Source: Pseudomonadota bacterium
Lineage (GTDB): Bacteria > Desulfobacterota > Binatia > Binatales > Binataceae
Direction: 5' to 3'
Length of the DNA: 64,000 nucleotides
Assembly: GCA_021325025.1 (NCBI GenBank)
Contig: JAJPHZ010000039.1
Location: 186,001-250,000, forward strand
The notes under the pieces: generated by a model
What the model saw: only the letters and a program-made list of their open reading frames with translations
Told to the model about the DNA's origin: nothing
The model's database searches: none
Translations under genes and position numbers: made by a program
Shown: positions 63,718 to 64,000 of the stretch, piece by piece
How positions within the stretch are numbered: the stretch's first letter is position 1
How the letters are laid out: the number at the start of each line of letters is the position of its first letter

Positions 63718-64000
63718 ATGCGCATGCGGTTTAAACTGATGACAGATCTGGCGCGTTACATGTCGCGGCAAAAGCGCGCCGGCAAGCGCTACTTCCCGAT
63801 CGTGCTGATGCTGGAGCCGCTGCACGCCTGCAATCTGGCCTGCGTGGGCTGCGGGCGGATTGTCGAGTACAAGGACACGATTCGCGACCAGATGCCGCTG
63901 GAGGAGGCGCTGGGCGCCGCCGAGGAGGCCGACGCCCCCATCGTATCGATCTGCGGCGGCGAGCCGCTTATCTACAAGCATATCGTGCCGCTGACCCGGG
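63718..64000 (+). CDS. hpnH: HpnH, hopanoid radical SAM adenosyl-hopene transferase, 3' end cut by the window
   Basis: Only the first ~94 residues are present. AGGAGA precedes the ATG. The start MRMRFKLMTDLARYMSRQK is followed by FPIVLMLEPLHACNLACVGC, containing the radical SAM cluster cysteines (C-x3-C-x2-C), and by the APIVSICGGEPLIYKH block. This layout is that of HpnH, which attaches adenosine from SAM to hopene to start extended hopanoids. No other hpn gene is visible because the window ends here. Confidence 0.88.
   Translation, partial: MRMRFKLMTDLARYMSRQKRAGKRYFPIVLMLEPLHACNLACVGCGRIVEYKDTIRDQMPLEEALGAAEEADAPIVSICGGEPLIYKHIVPLTR

Overview
The window is GC-rich, densely coded chromosomal DNA from a Gram-negative bacterium. 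Signs of a double membrane are DUF1302/DUF1329 envelope proteins, a glycine-zipper envelope protein, a wecA-like polyprenyl-phosphate sugar transferase, and the start of hpnH (hopanoid synthesis) at the right edge. The mix of repeated amidohydrolase-2 genes, luciferase-like monooxygenases (LLM), CaiB-type CoA-transferases, SCP-x-type thiolase and DUF1302/DUF1329 proteins resembles uncultured Binatota/Desulfobacterota-type or related soil lineages. That placement is inference from gene content only. No phage, integrase, transposase or CRISPR array was seen.

Layout. 1-2842: housekeeping hisC (partial), pth, tyrS. 3134-3613: a small secreted protein. 5686-3630 (minus): ECF sigma factor, anti-sigma factor, a small exported protein and a DUF3106 protein, arranged as one operon. 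5959-11651 (plus): a catabolic run of a broken LLM gene, thiolase, DUF35-type OB-fold protein, two CaiB CoA-transferases and an amidohydrolase. Then tRNA-Glu (minus), a dihydroorotate-dehydrogenase-like flavoprotein, a UDP-sugar dehydrogenase and a wecA/FlaA1-like fusion for surface glycan synthesis. 16261-18010 is a long stretch without a convincing gene. 18011-26028: DUF1302, amidohydrolase, DUF1329, a decayed SDR, amidohydrolase and a large LLM, ending in two perfect inverted repeats facing clpA/clpS. 29002-40576: FemAB-like acetyltransferase, a frameshifted DUF1329, a protoglobin/MarR divergent pair, a beta-propeller lipoprotein, an SDR, phosphoglucomutase and glycogen phosphorylase. 40629-43544: a large secreted subtilase-like protease with Glu where His is expected. 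43985-53483: EthD protein, enoyl-CoA hydratase, a second ECF/anti-sigma pair, a Ni/Co transporter, a two-domain VOC protein, an orphan HerA-like ATPase, a third DUF1329 and a glycine-zipper protein.

53565-62813 is the most interesting region. A B12-binding radical SAM enzyme and a CDP-alcohol phosphotransferase with a degenerate nucleotidyltransferase domain (minus) diverge from a tight plus-strand run: HAD, intact nucleotidyltransferase, ATP-grasp, class III aminotransferase, GmhB-like HAD. An LLM and a Gfo/Idh/MocA dehydrogenase follow. Together they look like an activation, modification and transfer pathway for a small polar alcohol, plausibly a lipid head group. It lies directly beside a TetR-hpnH pair that opens a hopanoid locus. 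I recognise the parts but not the whole pathway.
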